64,000 nucleotides of DNA from Sorex araneus (taxonomy: Eukaryota; Chordata; Mammalia; Eulipotyphla; Soricidae): NCBI RefSeq assembly GCF_027595985.1, contig NC_073305.1, positions 178,143,949-178,207,948 on the forward strand. Reading direction: 5' to 3'. Within the stretch, counting starts at the first letter, position 1; every line of letters begins with the position of its first letter. A program made the position numbers and the translations under genes. Below the pieces are notes generated by a model. The model had not been told where the DNA came from, did no database searches, and saw only the letters and a program-made list of their open reading frames with translations. Of this stretch, positions 1 to 9,986 are shown piece by piece.

Positions 1-68
1 GGAGAAGAGGTTAGGGAAGAGAAGAAGGAGGAGGAGGAGGAGGAGGAGAAAGAGGAGGAGGAGGAGAT
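1..68. repeat. GGA-rich purine simple repeat
   Basis: Almost pure purine on the + strand with GGA/GAG units, ending in GATGATGA. Positions 69-350 after it show nothing recognisable. Confidence 0.9.
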
Positions 69-350
69 GATGACTACAACTTTATCCTGAGCTATTCTTA
101 CTGTGAAACAAGCCGTGTTATTGTCGTAAGACCCTCTATGAACCCCTTGCGTGTGGATTGATTTCCTTGGAAGGACCAGATTGAGTATAAGTAATTATAG
201 TGATTTCAGAGTAAAGACCTCTCCCTCTCCCGGTGTTATTAAAAAGTAGTGCAAAAAGGAAATTGCTTTTCTCCCATAGCCTTGTTTAGCTGGCTCTTTA
301 TTCCCACAGGAACCTGGGCAGCATTGGGAGGATTCAATCGCAAGGTCCTA

Positions 351-528
351 GAGCGGTGGTCTGCAACCCTGGCTACACTTTAGCATCGCCCAGGGAGCTT
401 TTTACAAGCCCCGTACCCAGGCCGCCTGCTCGGCAAATTCAATCAGCTTCTCTGGGGTTGAGATTCGAGCTTCGGGGTCTGTTAACACTCCCTAGTTACT
501 GCAGGATGCAGTTTGAGTTGCGGCTCTG
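351..528 (+). mobile_element. MER5A-like hAT-Charlie DNA transposon remnant
   Basis: The left end resembles CAGTGGTTCTCAACCCTGG and is followed by a 'cccagggagctttttac' segment. The right end is a degraded inverted copy of the left. The length of about 178 bp matches the non-autonomous MER5A, roughly 190 bp as known from mammals. It is old and heavily mutated; the assignment is from memory of the consensus. Confidence 0.7.
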
Positions 529-663
529 GGGCTGATTTTCTTGCTGTGTTTGCTTCTCTGTACAATGTGATGTCAACACGATCTCGCACTGAATATGGTA
601 CCAGGTTGTCATAATGGATTCTATGCACAGTACCTACTTCAGCGTTTCATCTTCCTTTGATAG

Positions 664-906
664 CCCTGTAGCACTGTCGTCCCGCTGTTCATCCATTTGC
701 TCGAGTGGGCACCAGTAACGTCTCCATTGTGAGACTTGTTACTGTTTTTGGCATATCGAATATGCCACAGATAGCTTGTCAGGCTTTGTTGTGTGGATGG
801 ATACTCTTGGTAGCTTGCAGGGCTCTCCAAGAGGGACAGAGGAATCAAACCTGGGTCGGCCGCGTGCAAGGCAAACGCCCTACCCGCTGTGCTATTGCTC
901 CAGTCC
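664..906 (-). mobile_element. B-SINE, full length
   Basis: The tRNA-like head is at the right end (GCTATTGCTCCAGTCC, reverse strand) and the B body at the left. A perfect 16-bp TSD, CATCTTCCTTTGATAG, flanks it at 648-663 and 907-922, so the ends are exact. Confidence 0.95.
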
Positions 907-932
907 CATCTTCCTTTGATAGTTGAAAGAAT

Positions 933-961
933 TCTAACATTTAAAATATTTAAATGTTAGA
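933..961. repeat. AT-rich perfect inverted repeat
   Basis: 13-bp arms TCTAACATTTAAA and TTTAAATGTTAGA separated by ATA. It is not part of a recognised repeat. Positions 985-1032 hold only the 3-prime scrap of an old A-SINE. Confidence 0.85.
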
Positions 962-1043
962 TATTCCCAATGCTCCCACACACATCGGGAAGAGTCCCCG
1001 AGCATTTGCAGGTGTTGCCCCAAACAAACAAAAGAGTCATTTT

Positions 1044-1229
1044 AGAACCAGAGAGATAGTACAATGGGTAGGGCGTTTGCCTTGCACGAGGTCAACCCAG
1101 GTTCGATCCCCCGTATCCCATATGGTCCCCCGAGCACCACCTGGAATAATTCTTGGGTGCAGAGCCAGGAGTGAGCCCTGAGCTTCACCAAAAAGCGAAA
1201 ATAAATAAGTAAATAAATAAATCAATAAA
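1044..1229 (+). mobile_element. A-SINE
   Basis: Head 'gagagatagtacaatgggtaggg', B-box GGTTCGATCCC and body are clear; the tail is AATAAATAAG-type. Moderately diverged. Confidence 0.9.
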
Positions 1230-1683
1230 GCCTCACTTGACCTGGTCATAAACAACATTTAAAGCACCTGACTGTGCTTTCCAGAGTAATTTCTTTCTAA
1301 ATTGTCAGATGACTGCTGGTTCTACTTTTATTGTATCTCATTTGAAATTATGGTGAAAGTACTCAATTCTCAGACAAACTAAGAGCTGCTACACTGAGAT
1401 AGCAAAATGATCACTTCTCCCCTAATTCCTTTAGCCACTAGAGCGAAAATAAGGATATCCACCAGAAAAAATACATAAAGTGAAAACAGGCTTACTACAG
1501 AAAATAAAAATCTTCCTCTATACAGACGCCAGTAGGTTCTATTCCTGGAGTTTCAATGGGGGGAGCATTTATACATGCGTATTTCATGTGAGAAATCCTT
1601 AAGCCTTACTGTCACAGGGGGAAGTTCAACACAATTTCACTACTGAATATTTAGGAAAGCCTTACAAGCAACATTTACTTCCA
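1230..1683. other. Unique intergenic sequence
   Basis: No repeat, exon-like ORF or RNA gene recognised. Confidence 0.5.
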
Positions 1684-1828
1684 TACATATATGGGTGTGG
1701 GGGGGGGAAGGAGAGGTGGAGGGTGTGGGTGTGGGTGTGGGTGTGTGATGTCAGAAATCAAACCCAGGATCTCAAATAGTCAGGGCATGGGCTCTGTGGC
1801 TAACCCATCACCCAGTTCTGACACAGTG
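1684..1828 (-). mobile_element. Degraded SINE with GTGTGG tail repeat
   Basis: A GTGTGG/GGGTGT microsatellite (about 1690-1746) is followed by 'gaaatcaaacccagg' and 'gggcatgggctctg', which resemble the reversed B-box and A-box area of an old SINE. Confidence 0.4.
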
Positions 1829-1875
1829 CATTTTAAGCAATTATGCTGAATAAAATAAGTCAAATTGGGGGGGGT

Positions 1876-2025
1876 GGGTGCTGGAGTAATAGCACAGCAG
1901 GGAGGGAGTTTGCCTTGCACGCAGCCGACCCAGGTTCAATTCCCAGCATCCCATATGATCCCCCGAGCACCGCCAGGAGTAACCCCTGTGTATCACCAGG
2001 TGTGACCCATAAAGCAAAAAAAAAA
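1876..2025 (+). mobile_element. A-SINE with short body
   Basis: Intact head and B-box (GGTTCAATTCC) with an oligo-A tail of about 13. The body has one instead of two of the 'ccaggagtaa' modules, which suggests an internal deletion between those direct repeats. Confidence 0.9.
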
Positions 2026-2033
2026 AAAAGTCT

Positions 2034-2192
2034 AAATGGGTTGGATAGTACAGGGTTCATGCTCTTGCATGCAGCCAATTATCCTAGTTTGATACCCAGC
2101 ACCACATACGGTCCTCCAAGCACCTTCAGGAGTTAGGCCTGAGCACTGAGCCAGGAAAGAGTAAACCCTGAGCACCCCTGGATGTGGCCAGA
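2034..2192 (+). mobile_element. Old A-SINE
   Basis: Diverged head 'gggttggatagtacaggg', 'tagtttgatacccagc' at the B-box, then the 'gagcactgagccagg' body. Its 3-prime end runs straight into the GGA array. Confidence 0.75.
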
Positions 2193-2361
2193 AGGAGGAG
2201 GAGGAGGAGGAGGAGGAGGAGGAGGAGGAGGAGGAGAAAGAAGAGGAGGAGGAGGAAGAGGAGGAGGAGAAGAGGAAGAGGAGGAGGACAAAGAGGAGGA
2301 GGACAAAGAGGAGGAGGAGGAGGAGGAGGAGGAGGAGGAGGAGGAGGAGGAGGAGGAGGAG
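2193..2361. repeat. GGA microsatellite in a SINE tail
   Basis: About 170 bp of GGA/GAG with GAAGAG and GACAAAGAG interruptions, starting exactly at the 3-prime end of the preceding SINE. It probably grew from that tail. Confidence 0.9.
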
Positions 2362-2529
2362 AGAGACTGATATCTCATGAAGCAAAGATCCATAATCTAT
2401 TTCTATGAATCTCAGTACACTTCAGACAATGCAAACTAATGTATAGTGACAGGAAACAGGTCCTGGTTGCCTGGGGAGGTCCGTGGGACCAGAAGGACCA
2501 GCCAGAGGCATTACCAGGATGCAGTGGTT

Positions 2530-2698
2530 TTTTGTGGGTTTGTTGGAGGGGGGTGGGGAGCACACCCAGATGGCCTGAGAGGCCTTGTCCCAGCTCTGTG
2601 CTCCTGGTGGTCTTAAGACCAACCTGGAACCCAGAGATCAAGCCTGGGCCTCCCGCATGCAAAGCCTGAGCACTGCTTGCCGAGTTCTCTCCAGCCCC
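2530..2698 (-). mobile_element. Old A-SINE
   Basis: Reversed body 'agctctgtgctcctggtggtc', reversed B-box 'gatcaagcctgggcc', and the 'ttctctccagcccc' end. Confidence 0.65.
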
Positions 2699-2900
2699 GC
2701 GATGCCACCTCAACAGAGCAGACACAGAGACTGGCAAGAGTCTGCTGGCCACTTGCACGCATGGAATTTGTTCTGTCAAATTTGGCTTCCGGTACTGGAT
2801 ATTATTTTTCCTAATCCACCCTCATCAAATATTTTCCCTGCTGACTTTCTCATTTTACTCCGGAAAGCACTAGGAGATCGCCAGTGTTTTCTGTTCCCCA

Positions 2901-2903
<3 letters not shown>

Positions 2904-2956
<53 letters not shown>

Positions 2957-3050
2957 GTTGATCGTTGATTTTCTCGAGCAGTCTTAGTAACGTCTCCATT
3001 CGTCCTAGCTCTGAGATTTTAGAAGCCTCTCTTTACTCACCTTAGGATGG
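2904..3050 (-). mobile_element. C-element 3-prime end with long TCA tail
   Basis: A pure TCA run (about 2904-2954, the reverse of a GAT tail) is followed by 'gttgatcgttgattttctcgagcag' and 'tagtaacgtctccattcgtcctagc', the C-element 3-prime body. Confidence 0.85.
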
Positions 3051-3555
3051 AAAATATAGTCCTTTGAGTCATGATTTCTGGGGTGCCGCAACACCCCCAG
3101 AGCACTCTTCCCACGTGGAGTGATGGATTTAGTACAGCGCAGATTGCCGCGGGCTTGGGGACTTGTCCTGCCATGGCCTGTGTTCCTAATGACATCTGGC
3201 AAGGGGTGAGGCAGAGGGCCAGGAGGAAGTGTCATCAGCTTTCACTAGTGACCCGCTTCCATGCTGATGGGTCAGGTCAGACCTATCAGCCTCAAGAGAT
3301 GGCCTTTGTAGAAGCGGGTGGAAGTCACTGGGAGAGAAAAATCAAGAGAGTGCCCTACTACGGATAGAATAGAGGAATCCCCAGGAATGCAGGCTCCCCA
3401 GCACAGACTGGGCTCTGGGTGCAAGTCAGGATAAAGGGGGAGGGGGAGGGAGAAAGCACAGAAATGATGGCACCTGCCCTTTCCTTCCTGGCAGGGCTCA
3501 TGCCTCACACTCCAAGGGCTAATGCACATCCTTCTGTGTGAGTGACACAAGTTCA
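3051..3555. other. Mostly unique intergenic sequence
   Basis: No gene or clear repeat seen. Confidence 0.5.
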
Positions 3556-4062
3556 ACAGAGGAAGGGAAGAGAAGGGAGGGAGGGAGGGAGGGAGGGAGG
3601 GAGAGAGGGAAGGAGAGAGGGAGGGAGGGAGGAAGAGAGGGAGAGAGGGAGGGAGGGAAGGAAGAAAAGAAGGAAGGGAAAAAGGAAGGAGGGAGGGAGG
3701 CTGGAAAAGAAGGAAAAATAAAAGGAGGGAGAGAGGGAAAGAAGGAGAGAAGGAAAGAGGGAGTGAGGGTGGGAGGGAGGGAAGGAAGGAGGGAGAGGGA
3801 GGGAAGGAAGGTAGGAAGGAAGAAAGGAGAGGGAGGGAAAGAAGGAAGGAGGGAGGGGGAGGGAGGGAAGAAAGGAGGGAGAGGGAGGGAAGGAAGGAAG
3901 GTAGGAAGGAGGGAGAGGGAGGGAAGGAAGGAAGGTAGGAAGGTAGGAAGGAGGGAGGGGAGGGAGGGAAGGATGGTAGGGAGGAAGGAGGGAGAGGGAG
4001 GAAAGGAAGGAAGGTAGGAAGGAGGGAGGGGGAGGGAGGAAGAGAGAAAGAGAAAGGAAAAA
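3556..4062. repeat. 500-bp polypurine GGGA/GGAA tract
   Basis: Nearly uninterrupted purine on the + strand, built of GGGA, GGAA and GGTAGGAA units in several local periodicities. ORFs across it are low-complexity artefacts. Confidence 0.95.
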
Positions 4063-4350
4063 ATGCATCATGCAATTGTCTATATTAGCCCCATCCTGAA
4101 CAACCTGGTGGCCACTCTGTCAAATTCTCTGTATAAATCATTGCTTTTGCTGACAATCAGATCCAAGGGTTCATGCACACCAGGCTGGTCCTCTGTCACT
4201 AGGTCACCTCCCTAGCCTGCGACGAACCGAACGCTTCCCCAAAGGCTTCTACAGTGGCTGAGAAGTAGAAATAAAAATACAAAAGTCAATGACATGCGAA
4301 TTCCCTCTTCTGTGACTTTAGCCATAGATTTGAGTTAAGAGCCAGTCTTA

Positions 4351-4515
4351 TGGGGCCGGAGAAACAATAGGGTAGGGCAATGGGTAGGGCACTTGCCTTG
4401 CACACAGTCACCCCGAGCCCCCAGATGATCCCCTGAGCCCACCAAGAGTGATCTCTGAGCACAGGGCCAGGAGGAAGCCCTGAGCACTGCCTGGTGTGCC
4501 CCAAAAACCAATACA
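4351..4515 (+). mobile_element. A-SINE
   Basis: Head 'ggggccggagaaacaatag', then body and 'tggtgtgccccaaaaacc' end. There is a small duplication of 'ggtagggca' in the head. Confidence 0.85.
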
Positions 4516-4609
4516 ATAAAGCACACAAAAAATCCAGAAACAAACCCAAAATAGGAACCAGTTCTAAATTCAGATAAATGAAAGTGATTTACAAAGAGCT
4601 TTATTATTG

Positions 4610-4742
4610 TGGGGTAGGGGGGATATAGGGGGACACACCCAGTGGTGCTCAGGGGACCACATAAGTGGTGTCCAAACAGGGTCACGGTCATTGCAGCTGC
4701 TTACGAGACAAACGCCTTCTGCCCTGCACTCTATCTCTGGTC
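4610..4742 (-). mobile_element. Old A-SINE
   Basis: Reversed tail-body 'gacacacccagtggtgctcaggggacc' with a diverged head ending 'ctctatctctggtc'. Confidence 0.6.
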
Positions 4743-4744
4743 TT

Positions 4745-4908
4745 GGTTATTGTTTTGGGGGTCACACTTGGCAGCATGCAGGGGCTACTCTTAACTCTGC
4801 TCTGGCGTCACCCCTGGTTGTGCCCTGAGGACCATCTGGTCCCCGTGATTTACCCCAGGCCTCCTGCAGGCAAAGCATGCAAGCTGAGTTAACCTATCTC
4901 CCTGGCCA
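4745..4908 (-). mobile_element. Old A-SINE
   Basis: Reversed body 'gggggtcacacttggcagc', 'gcatgcaagctgag', 'ctatctccctggcc'. It abuts the previous copy. Confidence 0.7.
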
Positions 4909-5477
4909 CAAATACCTGATTTTGTACGCCCCAAACAATAAATCCCTTAAAAGTTCGAACAGCATTTGCCTGCCAGATATAGGATGGATATCAAGAAATG
5001 GTTCATCTTTCAACTTCATCTCTATCTGGAACTTTTTTTCCTGCGTTTCTATGTAAATGTCCAATCTCCAGGTACTTGTGAGTTGAATAGAATCGGTTAT
5101 TCTTCTAGTTTTTCTAGCCTGTGATTAGCAAATGCCAGAGGGAGGGGGAGTTGGGTTCCCGGGTGATTTAGATAACTAGCTGGAAGCAATTGGTTTAGAT
5201 AAAGGTAGGCCTTTGTGTTTAGGGAAAACAAAGAAGTGATAAGTGGTCCTTTGAAGGCCAGAGAGTTTTGGTATTCTAAGTGTAACTGCCTGAAGCCTTC
5301 TAGTTTTGGAATCAATCGGAGGTAAAAGTTCCCCTTCACTTTGCAGGCCTGAAGCTGTGGCTAAGGAGTCACTTGCCTTGTCAGGGTTTGCGCCACTAAA
5401 CTGTAAAAATAATAATCAGATACAGTTCTGCTTCCGTATTATAAGACCCTGACTTTGATCCCTGGCATCCTCCCCAA
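4909..5477. other. SINE-free unique block
   Basis: About 570 bp without a recognised repeat until 'gactttgatccctggcatcc' near 5450, a scrap of tRNA-type SINE. Confidence 0.5.
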
Positions 5478-5930
5478 ATCACTGTATCACTGTCATCCCG
5501 TTGATCGTCGATTTGCTTGAGCGGGCCTAGTAACGTCTCCATTTGTCCTAGCCCTGAGATTTTAACAGCCTCTCTTTACTAGTTCTTCCCAACAATGCTG
5601 CATTAAAGGCTCTTCAGGGTCAGGGGAATGAGACCCATCATTGTTACTGGTTTTGTGATATGAATATGCCAAGGGGAGCTTGCCAGGCTTTGCTGTGTGG
5701 GCAGGAAATTCTCATTAGTTTGCCAGGTTCTCTGAGAGGGAGAACTAGACTTGGGAACTTGGTTTTATAGTCTCAGGGTGTTGGTCGTTGAATCCAGGTG
5801 TGCAAGACCCGGGGCTGAGATCTCCAAGCCTGCTCGGATCAGGACTGGGCCTCTTCTGCCCAGATCCCCCGTTTTCCAGTAACTAGGTGGTCACACCCAC
5901 AAACTGCCCTCAGTGCCGTGTAATCCCTTC
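5478..5930 (-). mobile_element. C-element, near full length
   Basis: 3-prime end at the left ('ctgtcatcccgttgatcgtcgatttgc'), then the C-specific 'agcctctctttactag' and 'ttcagggtcaggggaatgagaccc', and a 5-prime part that aligns with the copy at 24567-25135. Possible short TSD, 'cccaaat' at both ends. Confidence 0.75.
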
Positions 5931-5967
5931 CCAAATAAATAAGAAATTTCTAGTTTTTCAAAATAAG

Positions 5968-6128
5968 TTTGGTTTTGTTTTTGGTTATTGGGCCACACCC
6001 GGCAATGCTCAGGTATCTTTGGCTCTGCACTCAGGAATGACACCAGGCTGTGCTCAGGGGACCACATGGGGTGCCAGAGATTGAACCGTGGTCAGCCACA
6101 TGCAAGGCAAATGCTCCATGAGCTCCAG
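5968..6128 (-). mobile_element. A-SINE
   Basis: 'ggccacacccggcaatgctcagg', 'ggaccacatggggtgcc' and a reversed head are visible. Confidence 0.85.
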
Positions 6129-6263
6129 CTTCAGAAATCTGCTTCAGTCGTTGCAATTGCCATTGCTCTTTGATATACAAACTCAGAGGTAAAATGTTTC
6201 ACATTTGAAAGTATTTTGTGTTACCCTGGATTTCTAGCCTCCACTCTTCACTTCATCTTATTT

Positions 6264-6423
6264 TCTTTTTTTAGTTAGACTGTGCTCACGGCTTACTCCT
6301 GGCTCTGTGCTCAGGGATGACTCTTGACAGTGCTCAGGGGCCTATATGAGGTGCTGGGGATCAAACCTGAGTTAACCACGTGCAAGGCAAGCACCGTAAC
6401 CATTATACTATTTCTCTCGCTCC
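6264..6423 (-). mobile_element. A-SINE, older
   Basis: Reversed body 'cttactcctggctctgtgctcaggg', B-box 'gatcaaacctgag', and 'actatttctctcgctcc' end. Confidence 0.85.
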
Positions 6424-6444
6424 GTCTATTTATTTTAAACTACT

Positions 6445-6621
6445 GGGGCTAGAGCGATAGCACAGTAGGTAGGGCATTTGCCTTGCACGCGGTCAACCTG
6501 GGTTTGATTCCCAGCATCCCAAATGCTCCCCCGAGCACTGCCAGGAGTAATTCTTGAGTGTAGAGTCAGGACTAACCCCTGTGCATCACCGGGTGTGACC
6601 CCCAAAAAGCTAAAAAATAAA
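6445..6621 (+). mobile_element. A-SINE, complete
   Basis: Head to A-rich tail intact, flanked by a 9-bp TSD, TAAACTACT (6436-6444 and 6622-6630). Confidence 0.95.
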
Positions 6622-6669
6622 TAAACTACTAATTTATCGGACTATTGTGAAAAAACATATTGTGGAAAA

Positions 6670-6849
6670 AAGGCCACTCCTAGTGGCGTTCAGAGCTTAC
6701 TCCTGGCTCTGTGCTCCCTTGGGCCAGGGGTGGTGATGGAGAAGGGGGACAGGAGGGACATGACCATATGGGGTGCTGGGGATTGTAGCCAGGTCAGGTT
6801 GGCCGACATGGAAACCAAATTCCTTACCCACTGTACCATCTCTCTGGAC
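6670..6849 (-). mobile_element. Old A-SINE with G-rich insertion
   Basis: Reversed body 'agcttactcctggctctgtgct', then a G-rich insert, 'accatatggggtgctgggga', and 'atctctctggacc' end. Confidence 0.7.
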
Positions 6850-6860
6850 CTGTGACCCTG

Positions 6861-7040
6861 TTATTTGGTGTTTGGGGGAGGGGGACACACAGGCGATGCT
6901 CCGGGGTGACTCGTGGCTCTGCACTCGGGAATCACTCCTGATGGTGCTCAGGGAAGCGTATGGGATGCCGGGGATCAAAGCCAGGCAGCTGTGCGCAAGG
7001 CAAGCGTCTTACCTGCTCCTGCTGTCCTGTTTCTCTGGCC
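6861..7040 (-). mobile_element. A-SINE
   Basis: Reversed body with 'gtatgggatgccggggatc' and 'gtgcgcaaggcaagcg'. Confidence 0.85.
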
Positions 7041-7064
7041 CATGGCTCTCCGTTATATTTGTTC

Positions 7065-7065
<1 letters not shown>

Positions 7066-7101
<36 letters not shown>
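7066..7101. repeat. TCA microsatellite
   Basis: About 12 TCA units with no C-element body beside it; possibly an orphan retroposon tail. Confidence 0.9.
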
Positions 7102-7104
<3 letters not shown>

Positions 7105-7504
7105 TTCTTAGCATCCTACCTGCTATACTTGCACTCTTTCTATAACCCAGTGACTCTCTGTTTAATTAGTAAATCTTACATAGTCCATCTTGTCGGAAAA
7201 GCCAAGATGTCAAGTGTCAGCAGAGGTCAGCCTGCTCTGCTGTGTATTTGTTTTTGAGAAGTTTCAACTGTTCGCATGAGCCCCTCAACCCCCTCAGGGG
7301 AGCAGCTCGACCACCAGGCGCCCCCTGGGAGAAGAGGTGGGCGGGCAGCTGCATCCTGCTGTTCCGAAGCAAAGGGGCTGCTGGAAAGATGTTGGGGTAA
7401 CAGGCGGTCTAAGCCCCTGAAGTGGAAACAGAACAGCTGCTGCCCTTCCCCACCACTGACAGGCAAACAGTTCTGCAGTGCCTGGGCCTGCAGAGAAGCT
7501 CAGG
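7102..7504. other. Unique intergenic sequence
   Basis: No repeat or exon recognised. Confidence 0.5.
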
Positions 7505-7604
7505 AACAAGGGGCTTGCCTTGCGTACACTGAGCCTGCTTTCATCCCAGCACTGCTGGGACTGAGCCCTGAGTACTGCTAGGTGTGGGCCCAAACCAAAA
7601 AAAA
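7505..7604 (+). mobile_element. Partial A-SINE
   Basis: Lacks the A-box; shows 'gcttgccttgcgtacactgag' and 'ctgagtactgctaggtgtgggccc' before an A-rich tail. Confidence 0.6.
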
Positions 7605-7613
7605 TTAAAGGAA

Positions 7614-7762
7614 GGGCAGGAGAGTTAGCACTGCTGGTAAGGCCCTTGCCTTGCACACAGCTGACCCCGGTTTGATCCCCAGAACCAAATCTGGTCCCAC
7701 TAGCTCTGTCGGGAGCGAGCACAGAGCCAGGAGTAAGCCCTGAGCACCACTGGGTGTGGGAG
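7614..7762 (+). mobile_element. A-SINE, older
   Basis: 'cttgccttgcacacagctgac', 'ggtttgatccccag', and 'gagccaggagtaagccctgagc'. Confidence 0.85.
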
Positions 7763-7879
7763 GAGATGGAGGTGGGGAGGAAGGAGAAGGAAAAAGTGAA
7801 TGGATTTTGCCAGGATCTGAAACATATCCAAAAGGTCAGACAGTTCCTCCTTAAGGATGAAACAGAACCTACCTACACT

Positions 7880-8047
7880 TTTGTTTTCTTTGGTTTTGTT
7901 TGGGGGTGACACCCAGCAATGACTCCTGGCTCCGCGCTCAGGAACACTCCTGGTGGTGCTCAGGGGACTGTATAGGATGCCAGGGATCGAACCCGGGCCA
8001 GTGGCATGCAAGGCAAACACCCTACCTGCTGCACTACGGCTCTGAAC
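7880..8047 (-). mobile_element. A-SINE
   Basis: Reversed body and head with 'gggatcgaacccgggcc' (B-box) intact. Confidence 0.85.
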
Positions 8048-8071
8048 CCTACACTTTCTTATTTAAAAAAT

Positions 8072-8262
8072 TGCTGGAGCCTGAGTGATAGATTGTACAG
8101 TGGCAGGGTGCTTGCCTGGCACCTGGCCAACTTGGTTTCAATCCCCGGCACCCCGTATGTTCCCCTGAGCCCACCAAGAGTGACCCCTGAGCGCAGAGCC
8201 AGGAGTAAGCCCTGAGCACCACCGCCAGGTATGCCCCGCCCTCACCCCCCATCGCCAGAAAA
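8072..8262 (+). mobile_element. A-SINE, older
   Basis: 'gctggagcctgagtgatag', 'caatccccggcaccccgtatg', and full body; the tail is C-rich rather than A-rich. Confidence 0.8.
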
Positions 8263-8602
8263 AAATACATTGCTTTATAAAAGCCACAACCAATAGCCTG
8301 ACAGCTGTAGGGGCCACCGGGGCTGTACCCGGCATCCAGCTGACTGTGCTTAGTGGGGGGCGGGGGGGGGGACTGAGGTCACACCTAGGGGTGCTGGGAG
8401 GCCCCAGGCTAGTGGTGTGGGGGCAAAGGCGGTGTGAGAGGCACATATGTGCTCACCGCTCGACTTAGCGCCGCCGATTTCCCTAGGGGACACTTTCCTC
8501 AGCAAAAATAGCTCCCAAATTAAGTCCCCTGTCTATAAGAGGGTTGGGCAGGATTTCTTAATCAGCCCCCAACCGAAGCTAATTACATGTGTTCCTTTCC
8601 TC
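8263..8602. other. Unique with a degraded SINE trace
   Basis: A G-run at about 8357-8371 and a '-' strand SINE-like scrap ('gaggtcacacctaggggtgctgg') near 8376; otherwise nothing seen. Confidence 0.4.
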
Positions 8603-8811
8603 TTTCTTTTGAGTTTGGATCACACCTGTGGGTGTTCAGGGGCTACTCCTGGCTTGGAGCTTGGGGCTTGCCATACCTAGTGGGTTACTCATGTGCCCAG
8701 GGATCACACATGGTGGTACTGGGGGATCCTGTGCAATATCGCTGATGGACTGAACTAGGGCCAGCTGCGTGCAAGGCAAGTGCTTTACCACCTGTCCTCT
8801 CTCTAGTCCAA
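8603..8811 (-). mobile_element. Old A-SINE
   Basis: 'ggatcacacctgtgggtgttcagggg', an expanded middle, then 'agctgcgtgcaaggcaagtgc' and 'ctctctctagtcc'. Confidence 0.75.
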
Positions 8812-8825
8812 AAGGCCTGTTGGGA

Positions 8826-8994
8826 GGGGGTGGGAAGGAGGTCACACCTGGCAATGCTAAGGGGCTACTCCGGGCACTGCAGTCAGGAATCACTCTTGGC
8901 AGTGCTCAGGGGATCATACGGCATGCCAGTGATCAAACCTGGGGCAGCTGTGTGCAAGGCAAACGCCCTACTGGCTGTACTATGTCCAGCCCAG
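8826..8994 (-). mobile_element. A-SINE
   Basis: 'ggtcacacctggcaatgctaagg' to 'gtactatgtccagccc'. Confidence 0.85.
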
Positions 8995-9114
8995 TGTTCT
9001 TACACTCCCTCAGCCTGGAGCTGCTGTTGGTCTAGGAATTGTGGAAAGCACACATTCCTTATAACTGCAACAGTGTAGCACTGTGCTATAAGAAAGCATA
9101 CGTTGTAAGAAAGC

Positions 9115-9148
9115 ACAGTTATAAGAAAGCACAATTTCTTATAACTGT
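9115..9148. repeat. Perfect 14-bp inverted repeat
   Basis: ACAGTTATAAGAAA and TTTCTTATAACTGT around a 6-nt loop, inside 9048-9145 where 'ttataact' and 'aagaaagca' words recur several times. Confidence 0.85.
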
Positions 9149-9357
9149 AGCACTATAGCACTGTGGTCCAGTTGTTCATCAATTTGCTTGAGCGGGCACC
9201 AGTAACGCTTCCATTGTGAGACTTGTTGTTACTGTTTTTGGCATATCGAATATGCCACGGGTAGCTTGCTGGGCTCTCTGAGAGGGGTGGAGGAATCAAA
9301 CCTGGGCCAGCCGCGTGCAAGGCAAATGTCCTACCCCCTGTGCTATCGCTCCAGTTC
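9149..9357 (-). mobile_element. B-SINE with internal deletion
   Basis: B 3-prime body at the left and tRNA head at the right. It lacks about 40 bp between 'gggtagcttgc' and 'tgggctctctgag', a region bounded by two copies of 'agcttgc', so repeat-mediated deletion is likely. Confidence 0.9.
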
Positions 9358-9387
9358 AAATACATTAAATAATTTTAACAGCGGCCT

Positions 9388-9538
9388 TTGGCGCATTGGA
9401 GGTCTTTGGCCCAATGCGGCATCGCTGGGAAGGACGAGTAGAGAGAGGCTTCTAAAATCTCAGGGCTAGGATGAATGGAGACGTTACTGAGACCGCTTGA
9501 GAAGTTCGACGATCCACGGGATGATGATGATGATGATG
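9388..9538 (+). mobile_element. C-element, 5-prime truncated, GAT tail
   Basis: C 3-prime body ending in a GATGATGATGATGATGATG tail and flanked by an 11-bp TSD, AACAGCGGCCT (9377-9387 and 9539-9549). The tail and TSD together show C-elements move by retrotransposition. Confidence 0.9.
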
Positions 9539-9732
9539 AACAGCGGCCTATGTTCCCAGCCTGGGGGAATCGCAAGCAGTTCCTAATCTCAGCTGCCCCT
9601 GGTGATATCTCCCGCAGGGCAGGCGAGCGGGGGCTCTGCAGTTGGCTCAGAATCTTTGATCTCCTTGTCCTCTCCAAATGTACCTTTTTGTTCTGCTCTG
9701 GTTTTGCTATCTCTCCTGCCCAGCACACAGCC

Positions 9733-9882
9733 TTTTGTTTGTTTGCTTTTGCGGATCACACCTAGCGGTGCTCAGGAGGCATTGCTGGCTCGGTACTGGG
9801 GGTCATTCCCAGCAGCGTTCAGGGGACAACTAGGACAAGGTCTTCTGCGTGCATTCAGCCGTTCAGCCAGCTCGCTGACTGG
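9733..9882 (-). mobile_element. Old A-SINE
   Basis: 'ggatcacacctagcggtgctcagg', diverged middle, degraded head. Confidence 0.65.
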
Positions 9883-9883
9883 T

Positions 9884-9986
9884 GGGGCCAGAGTAACAGT
9901 ATAATGGGTGGGGCGCTTGCCTTGTACCCGACCGACCTGGGTTCAATTCCTGGCACCCCATCTGGTCCCCTGAGCCTGCCCCGACC
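9884..9986 (+). mobile_element. A-SINE, 3-prime truncated
   Basis: Good head and B-box 'gggttcaattcctggc', breaking off after 'gtcccctgagcctgcc'. Confidence 0.8.

Noticed and set aside
2032-2408. Poly-Leu, poly-Ser, poly-Arg and poly-Glu ORFs
   Set aside because: Reading frames of the GGA array in a SINE tail.
3272-4075. 267-codon and 172-codon - strand ORFs, and Gly/Arg/Lys/Glu-rich + strand ORFs
   Set aside because: Products of the polypurine tract without stop codons.
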